Positions 28,857 to 38,170 of a DNA stretch of 64,000 nucleotides are shown in pieces. This DNA is from Pseudoalteromonas sp. S16_S37. Its GTDB lineage: Bacteria > Pseudomonadota > Gammaproteobacteria > Enterobacterales > Alteromonadaceae. Under the pieces are notes generated by a model. That model had not been told where the DNA came from. It saw only the letters and a program-made list of their open reading frames with translations, and made no database searches. The stretch spans positions 62,001-126,000 of the forward strand of contig NZ_JAAUWV010000004.1 in the NCBI RefSeq assembly GCF_014694405.1, read 5' to 3'. Both the position numbers and the translations under genes were made by a program. The stretch's first letter is position 1, and every line of letters begins with the position of its first letter.

Positions 28857-30290
28857 TTAAACTGTCACAATTTTCATGGTGTTAGTTGCACCGATTGTTT
28901 CCATAGCGTCGCCATGGGTCAGTATTACTGTGTCACCCGCTTTAAGCGAACCGGCTTCAACCAGTGTATTAAGTGCGTCACGAACCATCGTTTTGTCAGA
29001 GCACTTGGTTGAATCAAAATAGACAGGATAAACACCGCGATAAAGTGCAGTTTGTCCAAGCGTACTTTGATGTCTAGATAAAGAGTAGATTGGTAGACCT
29101 GAACTAATACGTGACATAAGCTTTGCAGTTTTACCAGACTCAGTTAATGCCACGATTGCTTTTACGCTATCTAAATGGTTGGCAGCATACATAGCTGATA
29201 GTGCTAATGTTTCAGAGGTATCAGAAAACATGCTGTCTAAACGGTGCTTTGATACGTGTATTTCTGGCTGTGACTCTGCACCTAAGCAAACTCTCGCCAT
29301 AGTTGCTACTGTCTCTTCAGGGTAGTCACCAGCTGCTGTCTCAGCTGAGAGCATAACAGCGTCAGTACCGTCTAGTACTGCGTTTGCAACATCCATGACT
29401 TCTGCACGGGTTGGCATTGGATTATCAATCATTGATTCCATCATTTGTGTCGCAGTGATAACCGTTCGGTTAAGTGAACGCGCGCGTCGGATGATCAACT
29501 TCTGTTTACCAACTAATGCAGCATCGCCAATCTCAACACCTAAATCGCCACGAGCTACCATAACCGCATCTGAAGCTAGAATGATGTCATCGACCGCTTC
29601 TTGCGTAGCTACCGCTTCTGCACGCTCAATTTTAGCAAGGAGCTGAGCATTAGAGCCGGCTTTTTCTGCTAAGGAGCGTACATAGCGCATGTCATCACCG
29701 CTGCGCGGAAACGATACTGCAATGTAATCAACGCCAATTTCTGTTGCGGTGATTAAATCTTCTTTGTCTTTGTCGGTGAATGCTGGTGCGGTTAAGCCAC
29801 CACCTAAGCGGTTAATACCCTTATTATTTGATAATACGCCGCCAACGGTCACAGTGGTGTGAACTAGGTGACCTTCAACACTATCAACAGTTAGCTGAAT
29901 AAGACCATCGTTAAGCAATAAAAGGTCGCCCTTGCTGACATCTTGTGGCAACTCTTTGTAATCGATACCAACGGATTCAACAGTACCTTGGCCTTTTTCC
30001 ATCTTGGCGTCTAATGTAAATTTAGCGCCAACTTCCAAAGTCACTTTGCCATCTTTAAATGTAGAGACACGGATCTTTGGACCCTGTAAATCAGCTAAGA
30101 TAGCCACATGCTTGCCAAGCTTTTTCGCGATATCACGTACAGCTTGTGCGCGCTTTTTATGATCTTCAGCTACACCATGGGAGAAATTAAGTCTGACCAC
30201 ATTGGCACCAGCTTGGATGATTTTTTCTAAGTTATTATCTCTATCAGTTGCCGGTCCAAGTGTGGCTACGATTTTTGTGCGTCTAAGCAT
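28857..30290 (-). CDS. pykA: Pyruvate kinase, PykA type
   Basis: Makes pyruvate and ATP from phosphoenolpyruvate in the last glycolytic step. 477 residues from the chosen start at 30290, where [16 protein letters not shown] aligns with E. coli PykA and GGAG precedes by 6 bases; the frame is open nine codons further upstream with no support. Visible motifs are [24 protein letters not shown] (catalytic Lys), [12 protein letters not shown] and [10 protein letters not shown]. The isozyme is the AMP/sugar-phosphate-activated II type by similarity. It diverges from gnd and converges on the LytTR regulator. Confidence 0.96.
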   Translation of the reverse strand: MLRRTKIVATLGPATDRDNNLEKIIQAGANVVRLNFSHGVAEDHKKRAQAVRDIAKKLGKHVAILADLQGPKIRVSTFKDGKVTLEVGAKFTLDAKMEKGQGTVESVGIDYKELPQDVSKGDLLLLNDGLIQLTVDSVEGHLVHTTVTVGGVLSNNKGINRLGGGLTAPAFTDKDKEDLITATEIGVDYIAVSFPRSGDDMRYVRSLAEKAGSNAQLLAKIERAEAVATQEAVDDIILASDAVMVARGDLGVEIGDAALVGKQKLIIRRARSLNRTVITATQMMESMIDNPMPTRAEVMDVANAVLDGTDAVMLSAETAAGDYPEETVATMARVCLGAESQPEIHVSKHRLDSMFSDTSETLALSAMYAANHLDSVKAIVALTESGKTAKLMSRISSGLPIYSLSRHQSTLGQTALYRGVYPVYFDSTKCSDKTMVRDALNTLVEAGSLKAGDTVILTHGDAMETIGATNTMKIVTV

Positions 30291-30698
30291 CAGGATCTCC
30301 AGTAGGCCTATATCCATAGGGTTATGTTATTTATACCAAATCTTTTACAACATCATTTGTTAGCAAATAAAACCATCTCACGCCATATTTGCTGCAAATT
30401 ACTCTAGTTCGTAAAGAATTAACTCAAAAGGCTTTTTAACGACTAGATTAAATTATATGATCTGTATGACGTCATTATGACACCGGTGTCAGTGTAGGTC
30501 AATCACTGATACCGTTGCAAAAAAGTTTACCTGTGAGTGATTTTTGTACTTTCTCAATGGCCTTGTAATGAACCCGAGACAAAATCTAAGCCCCTAATAC
30601 ATGCCAAAGAGCATAATTTAGCATCTTAGCCTAGCTGGGGTATAATGACCAAGAAATACAAATACTCACAATATTGTAGTTACCGAGGAGGAAACTAA
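30291..30698. other. 408-base divergent intergenic region between pykA and gnd
   Basis: No gene is seen. It holds the ribosome site of pykA (at its left edge), the gnd promoter (30618-30646) and gnd's strong ribosome site GAGGAGG at 30687-30693. The central 250 bases, AT-rich with a GACACCGGTGTC palindrome (30479-30490), may hold operators. I looked for a HexR-like TGTAATn(3-5)ATTACA element and did not find a convincing one. Confidence 0.6.
30618..30646 (+). promoter_or_regulatory. Sigma-70-type promoter for gnd
   Basis: The -35 element is TTAGCA (30618-30623), then a 17-base spacer and a perfect -10 TATAAT (30641-30646). Transcription would begin near 30653, about 45 bases ahead of the start codon. 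Confidence 0.65.
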
Positions 30699-32072
30699 AT
30701 GCAAGTTGCATTAGTTGGTTTGGGTGTGATGGGTAAAAACCTCGCGCTGAATCTTATTGAAAAGGGGTTAACACTAGTTGCCTATGACACGAACCCCGAC
30801 GCAGGCGCAGAGCTATTAAGCTGTGCTCAATCTTTGGGCTTAGCCGAGCGTTTACACATAGTTTCAGATCTCGGTGATATGGTTAGGCGCCTAGAGTCGC
30901 CACGTTCAATTTTACTATTGGTTCCGGCTGGCGAATTAGTTGATAGAGTGTGTGTTGACTTAATTGAAGCAGGCGTGTCTAAAGAGGATATCATTGTTGA
31001 CTGTGGTAACAGTAATTACAAAGATGGTATCGCTCGCAAATTGAAATATCAGAATAAATTTGAATTTGCCACTATGGGTATTTCAGGCGGTGCTGAAGGC
31101 GCGCGTCATGGTCCTGCGATGATGGCAAGTGGTTCAGAAGGTGGCTGGGAGCGTGTCGAGCCATGGTTTGAAAAAGTTGCCGCCAGCTATAATGGCGAGT
31201 CGTGTTTTGCTCGTGTTGGCCAATCAGCCAGTGGTCACTTTGTGAAAATGGTGCATAACGGCATTGAATATGCGCTGATGCAACTTATTGCTGAAACATA
31301 TCAGCTGCTACGCCACGGTACCGGGCGCTCTCCAAAAGAAGTCGCAGCAATTTTTGAACAGTGGTCACAAGGCCCTTTAAATAGCTACTTGCTATCTATT
31401 TCCAGCCATATTCTTAGTCTTGAAACTGAAGAATCTGAGCCATTGGTTGATCTAATCGATAATAAAGTTGGCGCAAAGGGAACTGGTCTTTGGACTGCGC
31501 AAAATGCCTTAGAACTTGGTATAGCCGTACCATCATTGGTTGCCGCTGTGCAAGCAAGGCATTTAACGAATACCATAGATACCCATGCAGCAAAAGAAAT
31601 GACGTATGCAAGTAAAGATACGGTTGCCATTGATGTTGACTTAGAAGAACTCAAAGAAGCATTTTATTTAGCAAGTTTATTGTGCTACCGACAAGGGCTT
31701 GCTTTGATAAAAGGGGCATCTCGCGCACATCAATGGAAAGTTGATTTGGCAAAAACGCTACAAACTTGGCGTGCTGGTTGTATCATCAGAGCCGACTACC
31801 TTGATGATATTGCGCAGGGTGTTGAGTTTATCGACACACTCGATAAAGAAGCCTCATCGCTTCGCAAAGTAACGGGGCTTGCGATTGCAAGCGGTTTAGC
31901 ATTCCCTGTACTGTCGTCAACACAAACCTATATAGCGACATTGAGTACACCAAGTAATGGTCATCTGGTGCAAGCTCAAAGGGATTATTTTGGTGAACAT
32001 GGCATTAAAACCCACAGTGGTGAGACGTGCCATTTAACTGACTTGGTAGATATAGACGCTAAAGTACGTTAA
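30699..32072 (+). CDS. gnd: 6-phosphogluconate dehydrogenase (decarboxylating)
   Basis: Oxidises 6-phosphogluconate to ribulose 5-phosphate and CO2 with NADP+. 457 residues (E. coli 468). It contains the Rossmann start ALVGLGVMGKNLALNL, the active-site segment GHFVKMVHNGIEYALMQLIA with the catalytic Lys and Glu, and VGAKGTGLWTAQNALELG, the family signature. The substrate-binding loop reads ISGGAEGARHGPAMMASG where the usual form is VSGGEEGARxGPSxMPGG, so it belongs to a divergent subgroup. The function is still very likely. Strong GAGGAGG site, own promoter and a striking terminator. Confidence 0.93.
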   Translation: MQVALVGLGVMGKNLALNLIEKGLTLVAYDTNPDAGAELLSCAQSLGLAERLHIVSDLGDMVRRLESPRSILLLVPAGELVDRVCVDLIEAGVSKEDIIVDCGNSNYKDGIARKLKYQNKFEFATMGISGGAEGARHGPAMMASGSEGGWERVEPWFEKVAASYNGESCFARVGQSASGHFVKMVHNGIEYALMQLIAETYQLLRHGTGRSPKEVAAIFEQWSQGPLNSYLLSISSHILSLETEESEPLVDLIDNKVGAKGTGLWTAQNALELGIAVPSLVAAVQARHLTNTIDTHAAKEMTYASKDTVAIDVDLEELKEAFYLASLLCYRQGLALIKGASRAHQWKVDLAKTLQTWRAGCIIRADYLDDIAQGVEFIDTLDKEASSLRKVTGLAIASGLAFPVLSSTQTYIATLSTPSNGHLVQAQRDYFGEHGIKTHSGETCHLTDLVDIDAKVR

Positions 32073-32077
32073 TCAAC

Positions 32078-32138
32078 ATAACGCTAGAGCAATAAAATAG
32101 CCGACGATAAGTCGGCTATTTTATTGCTCTAGCGTTAT
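32078..32138. terminator. Bidirectional terminator: 28-bp perfect inverted repeat between gnd and ansA
   Basis: Arms 32078-32105 and 32111-32138 are perfectly complementary over 28 bases around a 5-base loop, GATAA. The core GCCGAC/GTCGGC is flanked by ATTTTATT tracts giving U-rich ends on both strands. It starts 6 bases after the gnd stop and ends directly at the ansA stop, so it fills the whole convergent gap. Confidence 0.92.
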
Positions 32139-33149
32139 TCATCTTGTCATTTCGCCACGTAGATTATCTTGCATCAGATGTCTAACGGTTTCTAACTCAA
32201 GCTTTTGGCTAAATAAGTAGTGTAGTTTCGCAATACAGGCCTCTATAGTCATATCAAAGCCACTGAGTACACCGCTATTGAGCAGTGCATTGCCAGTGGC
32301 ATAGCCGCCCATATTAACCTGACCTTGAATACACTGCGTTAAATTGATGACCACCACACCGCGTTCACTGGCTGCTTTTAAAGAAGCAAGAAAGTTTGGC
32401 TGCTGAGGTGCATTACCAACCCCAAAGCTCAGTAAGATTAAGGCTTTAATGTTGCTATTGATGACGCTATTGATGATTTCGTCACTGATCCCAGGATACA
32501 AATATAAAATGCCAATAGGTTGGGGCACTATGTTTGTTACTTGCAGTGCTTGTTCGACATATGGACTGAGTTTACCTTCTTTCAACTGTATATTGATACC
32601 AGATTGAGCAAGTGGTTGTAAATTTGGTGAAGCGAAAGCATCAAAACCATCAGCATGAGCTTTAGTTGCTCGATTGCCTCTAAACAGTTTGTTGTTAAAA
32701 AACAGGCTTACTTCTGCAATCGGGTAGTTAGCAGCTAAGTACATTGCGTTGAGTAAGTTAACCTGACCGTCGGAGCGTAATTGAGACAGTGGAATTTGAG
32801 ACCCCGTTACGATGACTGGCTTCGTCAAGTTTTCAAACATAAACGACAGCGCTGATGCAGTATAAGCCATGGTGTCGGTACCGTGTAGTACCACAAAACC
32901 ATCGTATTGTTCATACTTTTTTTGAATATCATCAGCGATCATTTGCCAATGTAAGGGCGACATATCGGATGAATCAATCAAGGGACAATATTCATGAATA
33001 TCGAATAAAGGCATTTCTTCGCGAGTAAACTCAGCATTATTTTTGACTGTTTCTGTAAGATAGCCTTCAGCGGGGATATAACCACGACTTGACTGCTTCA
33101 TACCTATGGTACCGCCAGTATAAGCGATGTATATTTTTTTTCTTTTCAT
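32139..33149 (-). CDS. ansA: L-asparaginase I, cytoplasmic
   Basis: Hydrolyses asparagine to aspartate and ammonia. 336 residues, the AnsA length. The N-terminal threonine site is YTGGTIGM, and the second is VVLHGTDTMAYTASAL; the RSDGQ and NRATKAHADGF segments are typical of AnsA. No signal peptide, so it is the constitutive cytoplasmic type. It follows sppA, as in E. coli. The start ATG comes immediately after a hairpin with a U-run and shows no Shine-Dalgarno sequence, so translation may need special conditions. Confidence 0.95.
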   Translation of the reverse strand: MKRKKIYIAYTGGTIGMKQSSRGYIPAEGYLTETVKNNAEFTREEMPLFDIHEYCPLIDSSDMSPLHWQMIADDIQKKYEQYDGFVVLHGTDTMAYTASALSFMFENLTKPVIVTGSQIPLSQLRSDGQVNLLNAMYLAANYPIAEVSLFFNNKLFRGNRATKAHADGFDAFASPNLQPLAQSGINIQLKEGKLSPYVEQALQVTNIVPQPIGILYLYPGISDEIINSVINSNIKALILLSFGVGNAPQQPNFLASLKAASERGVVVINLTQCIQGQVNMGGYATGNALLNSGVLSGFDMTIEACIAKLHYLFSQKLELETVRHLMQDNLRGEMTR

Positions 33150-33176
33150 AAAAAAGCCCAGAATACATTCTGGGCT
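33150..33176 (-). terminator. Terminator-like hairpin between sppA and ansA, abutting the ansA start
   Basis: In the leftward direction, a 9-bp stem AGCCCAGAA / TTCTGGGCT with a 4-base loop is followed by six T residues and at once by the ansA ATG (33147-33149). It looks like the sppA terminator, yet it occupies the place of the ansA ribosome site, so it may act as an attenuator or control ansA translation. Confidence 0.8.
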
Positions 33177-33207
33177 AAGTATATCAACTGCAGCATCACA
33201 TTGGCAG

Positions 33208-35082
33208 TTAGAAAGTGACTTCGCAGACTAGGCAGCGAACATAGGTTCCGTTTGGATCATTAAACTCATTAAGTAGAGACAAGTTTTGTTTAACTTGCGA
33301 GGTGATCGGCGCTAGATACCCATTTGTTAAAACATTGATAGCAGAGTTTGTTGATACCCCAGCAAGCGCAGCTTGCACGGTTGCTGAACCGAAAATTTCA
33401 CGAAGTAGCTGCTCTTTCTCTGATAGCTCTTGCTCAATTGTGATCACATCATAGAAATCTAGGTTAGCGAGTTTAGCTGCTGCTTTAATCGCGTCTTCCT
33501 TGTAACCTAGATTATCAATCAAGCCGAACTCTTTCGCTTGTGTAGCCGTCCAAACGCGACCTTGCGCAACTTTGTCTACAGCGGCTTTGTCCATGTTACG
33601 CTCTTTTGCAACTAAGGAGATAAATTTATCATACGAATTTTCTACGCTTAGTTGGTAAATATCTTTAATTTGAGGGTCAACACCACGAGCAATTGAAACA
33701 GAGTTAAGCTCGGTAGTGGAAACACCATCGGAATGAATACCAAGCTCTTTTAACGAGTTCTCAAAGGTCAAGATTGCGCCGAATACACCGATAGAACCTG
33801 TGATGGTACTAGGTGCTGCCCAAATTTCGTTAGCAGATGCTGCAATCCAATAACCACCTGAAGCTGCAACAGAGCCCATAGACGCTACAATCGGCTTTCC
33901 TGCGGCTTTTATTGCGATAACTTCGTTACGGATTGTTTCTGAAGCGAACATACTGCCACCGCCAGAATCAATACGCAGAACCACCGCTTTAACTTTATCA
34001 TTTAGGCGCGCTTTTTTAAGCAGTGCAGCGGTTGAGTCGCCACCGATGGTTCCCGCTTTGCGTTTGCCATCTTCAATCGAGCCACGTGCTACGATAACCG
34101 CGACCTTCTCCGAGACGGGGTTTTCGAACTTCACTGGAGGCTTAATCAAGTCTAAATATTTGTAGAACGAAATTTGCTTAAACGTTTTACCACTTTTATC
34201 AAGACCAACTAAATCAATAAGTTCTGCTTGTAGTTGCTGATCAGTTTTAAGCTCATCTACCCAACCATTGGTAAGAGCATACTGAGCAAAGTCGCCTTGT
34301 ACCGCTTGTATTTTTGCTTGGTAGCTATCTAATGTTTCATCAAAGTTATCTTGATTGAACTGACGCGCATCACTGATCTCGCTTTTATATTGTTGCCACA
34401 ATTCGCCGAGCCATAAACGGTTAGCTTCTTTTGCAGCATCTGACATATCATTACGAATGAGTGGCTCTATCGCAGACTTGTATGTACCAACGCGGAAAAT
34501 ATGTGGCGTCACCTTTAATTTGTCTAACGCGTCTTTGAAATACATCGGATAAGATGAAAAACCTTTAATCTTAACGCCGCCATAAGGGTGCAATGAGATA
34601 TTATCAGCATGGGCAGCTAAATAATATTGCGCTTGAGAGTAGTAAGAACCATGGGCGATGACTTTTTTGTTGGCAGCTTTGAATTGGTCGATTGCCTGAC
34701 TAATCACTTCAAGCTTATCTAGGTGTCCACCATATAAGTTTTCTAAATCTAGTAATAAAACTTGAATTCGCTCGTCTTCAGTTGCTTTGTGAATAACTTT
34801 TAAAACGTCATCTAACAATATTTCGTTTGGTTGATCGCCAGAATCCCGTAAGTCATTAAGTGCCGCATCGAGTGGGTCAACATAGGTAAGCTCTTCGACT
34901 AAAAAGCCATTGAGATTGAGCCGTAATACACTGTTGTCTGACACCGTGATTTTTTCATCACTACTAAATGCAGCGATTAACGCTGCGACTATTATCACGA
35001 AAAAAATCAAATTCAATATTAGGCGGCGTGAAAAGTTCAGGCCGTGCCACAAGGCTTTAAAAAATTTACCGATCAGATTCAA
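33208..35082 (-). CDS. sppA: Signal peptide peptidase SppA, 67K type
   Basis: Inner-membrane serine protease that degrades released signal peptides. 624 residues (E. coli 618). A TTG start is used: GAGGA precedes it at a good distance and the only nearby ATG is followed by a stop. A membrane anchor is at about residues 20-38 (LILNLIFFVIIVAALIAAF). The two tandem peptidase-like halves include the catalytic lysine in VGTYKSAIEP and the catalytic serine in GSVAASGGYWIA. ansA follows downstream in the same direction. Confidence 0.95.
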   Translation of the reverse strand: MNLIGKFFKALWHGLNFSRRLILNLIFFVIIVAALIAAFSSDEKITVSDNSVLRLNLNGFLVEELTYVDPLDAALNDLRDSGDQPNEILLDDVLKVIHKATEDERIQVLLLDLENLYGGHLDKLEVISQAIDQFKAANKKVIAHGSYYSQAQYYLAAHADNISLHPYGGVKIKGFSSYPMYFKDALDKLKVTPHIFRVGTYKSAIEPLIRNDMSDAAKEANRLWLGELWQQYKSEISDARQFNQDNFDETLDSYQAKIQAVQGDFAQYALTNGWVDELKTDQQLQAELIDLVGLDKSGKTFKQISFYKYLDLIKPPVKFENPVSEKVAVIVARGSIEDGKRKAGTIGGDSTAALLKKARLNDKVKAVVLRIDSGGGSMFASETIRNEVIAIKAAGKPIVASMGSVAASGGYWIAASANEIWAAPSTITGSIGVFGAILTFENSLKELGIHSDGVSTTELNSVSIARGVDPQIKDIYQLSVENSYDKFISLVAKERNMDKAAVDKVAQGRVWTATQAKEFGLIDNLGYKEDAIKAAAKLANLDFYDVITIEQELSEKEQLLREIFGSATVQAALAGVSTNSAINVLTNGYLAPITSQVKQNLSLLNEFNDPNGTYVRCLVCEVTF

Positions 35083-35306
35083 AACATATCCTCATAAAAG
35101 AACTGCCTACTATATGGATTTATCATAACTCAGTTTGTATTGCCGTGTTAGGACAAAAACGTAACGAAGTATTTAAACTTTCCTGTTTGACTGAAAACCA
35201 AGCAAAAAGGCTTTTAAAGTAGAAGGTTAAAAGGGGAGTAGTTGTTGTAAACAATTAATTTACTGACTGTTGAGCTTGCTAATTTGAAAAAAATTGTTAA
35301 TGTTGC

Positions 35307-35322
35307 ACAGGTTAGACCAGTT
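35307..35322 (+). promoter_or_regulatory. FadR-like operator just upstream of fadH
   Basis: ACAGGTTAGACCAGTT resembles the gammaproteobacterial FadR palindrome (AACTGGTCnGACCAGTT), with the right half perfect and the left half off by two positions. It ends 14 bases before the fadH ATG. A fatty-acid-responsive repressor here fits the enzyme. No regulator gene is nearby, so this is a sequence-pattern inference. Confidence 0.5.
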
Positions 35323-35336
35323 AGTTGGGGCAGGTA

Positions 35337-37298
35337 ATGTTAGAAAAACAATTAGAATTAAAACACACAACGCTTAGAAACCGTTTAGTAATGGGTTCGA
35401 TGCATACAGGATTAGAAGAAGGATGGCATAATCGCAAAAGGCTAAGTGCGTTTTACGAAGCCCGAGCTAAAGGAGGCACTGGATTATTAATCACCGGCGG
35501 GTACAGTCCAAACCTACGTGGCAAGTTAACACCCATTTCGTCTTCGTTTAACTCGTTCTATGACGTGATAAAGCATAAAGCTTACACCAAAGCTGTTCAC
35601 AAGCATGGTGCAAAAATCTGTTTGCAATTATTGCATGCAGGGCGCTATGCATATCATCCATTTAATGTGGCACCTAGCGCAATCAAAGCGCCTATCAACC
35701 CTTATAAGCCCAAAGCAATGTCAAAAGGGATGATTAAAAGTACCATCAAAGACTTTGCTCACTCGGCTAAGTTGGCACAAAAGGCGGGCTATGATGGTGT
35801 TGAGATCATGGGCTCGGAAGGCTACCTAATTAATGAATTTATGGCTAACCACACCAATAAGCGTGATGATGAGTACGGCGGCACGCTTGAAAATCGTATG
35901 CGCTTAGCTATTGAGATAGTAAAAGCTGTACGCGCTGCTGTATCTGACAAGTTCTTAATCATTTTTAGACTGTCTGTGATGGACCTGATCCCAAATGGTT
36001 CAACCCCGCAAGAGGTGACGTTACAAGCTAAAGCATTAGAAGCTGCCGGCGTTGATATTTTAAACACGGGTATTGGTTGGCATGAGGCCAGAGTGCCAAC
36101 CATCGCCAGCATGGTGCCTCCGGGGGCTTTCAAAGAAGCGTCAAAACGCTTAAAAGATGTGGTCGATATTCCAGTTATTGCCGTTAACCGCATTAATACA
36201 CCTGATATTGCAAATGATATTTTAAACAACCAAGAAGCTGATCTTATCTCAATGGCAAGACCGCTATTGGCTGACCCAGAGTTTTTTAATAAGTACGCTG
36301 CGAACCACAGTGAGCAAATCAATATTTGCATCGGCTGTAATCAGGGCTGCTTAGATCACGTGTTCAAAAACAAAAGGGCGACTTGTTTAGTTAACCCACA
36401 AGCGGGCTATGAACTTGATTATCCTCTTGACAAAGCAACTAACAAAAAGCGTGTATTAGTTGTTGGTGCGGGCCCAGCTGGTTTATCGGCAGCCTACTAT
36501 TTGGCAACTAAAGGTCATGAGGTTAGAGTCATCGATAAAAACGCAGAGCCAGGCGGACAGTTTAATTTGGCTATGCGGATCCCAGGTAAAGAAGACTTTA
36601 AAAAGACACTGGCTTACTACTTATCAGAATTGTCGCGACTTGAAGTGAAAATCGATCTTAATACGTCATACGAGGACGCTATGTCTAATGACTATGACGA
36701 CGTGGTGTTTGCCACCGGAGTGAGTCCTCGATTGTCAAATATTGAATGCAGTGATGGTAAGCGGGTGTTTGCGTATGACGAAGTGATCCGCAAAAATGTA
36801 GAATTGGGCGATAAAATAGCGATTTTAGGTGCAGGTGGAATCGGCTTTGATATGGTTGCCTTCTTAGCTGAAAAGCCAGAGCAGTCAATTGAAGAGTTTA
36901 AGCATCACTGGGGTATTGAGTGTGAGCCTCAGCCTCTCAAAGACCCACGCAAGCTATACATGCTCAAGCGCAGTGCAGGCCGCTTTGGTAGTGAGCTGGG
37001 TAAGACTACGGGCTGGATCCACCGCCAAGTTGCAAAGCAGCATGAAGTAGAACAATTGGCTGAATGTGAATATCTGGCGTTTTCAAACAAAGGCTTGTTG
37101 ATCAAACAAGCGGGCGAGGAAAAATGGCTAGACGTAGACACTGTAATTGCGTGTATTGGTCAGGTATCTAACGATCAGTTGTTTGATAAAGAAAGCTTAC
37201 CTACAAACCATCATGTTATTGGAGGGGCTAAATTAGCCAGTGCAATCGACGCAAAACGCGCTATTTATGAGGCGCTGCAAGCGGCACGTTTAATTTAA
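35337..37298 (+). CDS. fadH: 2,4-dienoyl-CoA reductase (NADPH)
   Basis: Reduces 2,4-dienoyl-CoA during beta-oxidation of unsaturated fatty acids. 653 residues from ATG 35337 (a TTG at 35325 lies inside the ribosome-site region GGGGCAGG). The N-terminal TIM barrel has the FMN-dependent Old Yellow type core with AGYDGVEIMGSEGYLINEF (active-site Tyr). The 4Fe-4S cysteines are CIGCNQGC and a later C in RATCLVNP. The FAD domain has VLVVGAGPAGLSAAYYLA and the NADPH segment KIAILGAGGIGFD. It is monocistronic, diverging from sppA. Confidence 0.93.
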   Translation: MLEKQLELKHTTLRNRLVMGSMHTGLEEGWHNRKRLSAFYEARAKGGTGLLITGGYSPNLRGKLTPISSSFNSFYDVIKHKAYTKAVHKHGAKICLQLLHAGRYAYHPFNVAPSAIKAPINPYKPKAMSKGMIKSTIKDFAHSAKLAQKAGYDGVEIMGSEGYLINEFMANHTNKRDDEYGGTLENRMRLAIEIVKAVRAAVSDKFLIIFRLSVMDLIPNGSTPQEVTLQAKALEAAGVDILNTGIGWHEARVPTIASMVPPGAFKEASKRLKDVVDIPVIAVNRINTPDIANDILNNQEADLISMARPLLADPEFFNKYAANHSEQINICIGCNQGCLDHVFKNKRATCLVNPQAGYELDYPLDKATNKKRVLVVGAGPAGLSAAYYLATKGHEVRVIDKNAEPGGQFNLAMRIPGKEDFKKTLAYYLSELSRLEVKIDLNTSYEDAMSNDYDDVVFATGVSPRLSNIECSDGKRVFAYDEVIRKNVELGDKIAILGAGGIGFDMVAFLAEKPEQSIEEFKHHWGIECEPQPLKDPRKLYMLKRSAGRFGSELGKTTGWIHRQVAKQHEVEQLAECEYLAFSNKGLLIKQAGEEKWLDVDTVIACIGQVSNDQLFDKESLPTNHHVIGGAKLASAIDAKRAIYEALQAARLI

Positions 37299-37341
37299 AA
37301 TGTGCTAATTATATTTAGTTTGTAATAAACAAAAGCTTAGT

Positions 37342-37387
37342 GCGGTCTAGACTAATAATAAATATCATCAATTATTAGATAGGCCGC
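37342..37387 (+). promoter_or_regulatory. Imperfect inverted repeat ending two bases before the DoxX start codon
   Basis: An outer 8-bp arm (GCGGTCTA, 37342-37349, with TAGGCCGC, 37380-37387, one G-U) and an inner 8-bp arm (CTAATAAT with ATTATTAG) flank an 11-12-base loop, with a small asymmetric bulge. No T-run follows. In RNA it would cover the ribosome site; in DNA it could be an operator. Confidence 0.55.
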
Positions 37388-37389
37388 TT

Positions 37390-38085
37390 ATGCATCATAC
37401 CCTTTATAAAACCTACCACACCATTTTCTCAAAAATACGTATCTTTGATGGTTTACCTGCTTTACTGATGAGGCTAATCGTTGCGCCGGTGATGATAATT
37501 GCAGGCTACAACAAACTGAACATTGCCAATGATGACATTGGCTTTCCTAATAACTTACTGGCTGATCAAAATGTTATCTCGTGGTTTGGTAATGAGCAGT
37601 GGGGGTTGGGTTTACCTTTTCCTGATGTTTTAGCCTTTTTAGCTGGATGGAGTGAGTTTTTGGGCGGCTGGTTACTGCTTATTGGCTTATTGACGCGGCT
37701 TGTTAGTATTCCTTTGTTGTTCACTATGTTTGTTGCTGCAACCAGTGTGCATTGGGACAATGGTTGGTTTTCGGTAGCGCCAAGCAACCCACAAACCAGT
37801 GCAGCACAGGTGTTTAACTGGCTGGGGTTTTCTGCAGCCCAAGAGAGTTTGAATAACAGTGAGCAAGTAGCAGAGCGATTAGATAAGATCAAGTCTTTAG
37901 TTGAAACCCATGGTTATCCAGATTACCTATATGAAAAAGGCAATATAGTAATTTTGAACAACGGTATAGAGTTTTCGGCCATTTATTTTGTGATGTTGCT
38001 CAGTTTATTGTTTACCAGCGGTGGGCGCTTTGTCAGTTTTGACTATTGGTTAAAGCAGCATTTCGAAAATAAGTTTGAAAATTAA
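37390..38085 (+). CDS. DoxX-family membrane protein
   Basis: A 231-residue inner-membrane protein with four transmembrane segments (about 23-43, 80-104, 108-126 and 193-213). The N-terminal RLIVAPVMIIAGYNKL and the second helix LAFLAGWSEFLGGWLLLIGLL fit the DoxX/HvfX group, here with a polar insert of about 65 residues between helices 3 and 4. DoxX-like proteins are linked to quinone or thiosulfate-related redox functions and to the Hvf peptide systems; no HvfA-like precursor is visible nearby. No clear role. Only a strong hairpin precedes the start. Confidence 0.78.
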   Translation: MHHTLYKTYHTIFSKIRIFDGLPALLMRLIVAPVMIIAGYNKLNIANDDIGFPNNLLADQNVISWFGNEQWGLGLPFPDVLAFLAGWSEFLGGWLLLIGLLTRLVSIPLLFTMFVAATSVHWDNGWFSVAPSNPQTSAAQVFNWLGFSAAQESLNNSEQVAERLDKIKSLVETHGYPDYLYEKGNIVILNNGIEFSAIYFVMLLSLLFTSGGRFVSFDYWLKQHFENKFEN

Positions 38086-38170
38086 AGAAAAAACGCGTCA
38101 TAGATAGATGATGAATGCTTACGATGGTATCCTCTTGGCCAATAAAAAATAGATTTTGAGGTAATAAAAA

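Noticed and set aside
35822..36331. A 169-codon open frame antisense to fadH
   Set aside because: Antisense shadow of a strongly conserved TIM-barrel gene, with no ribosome site.
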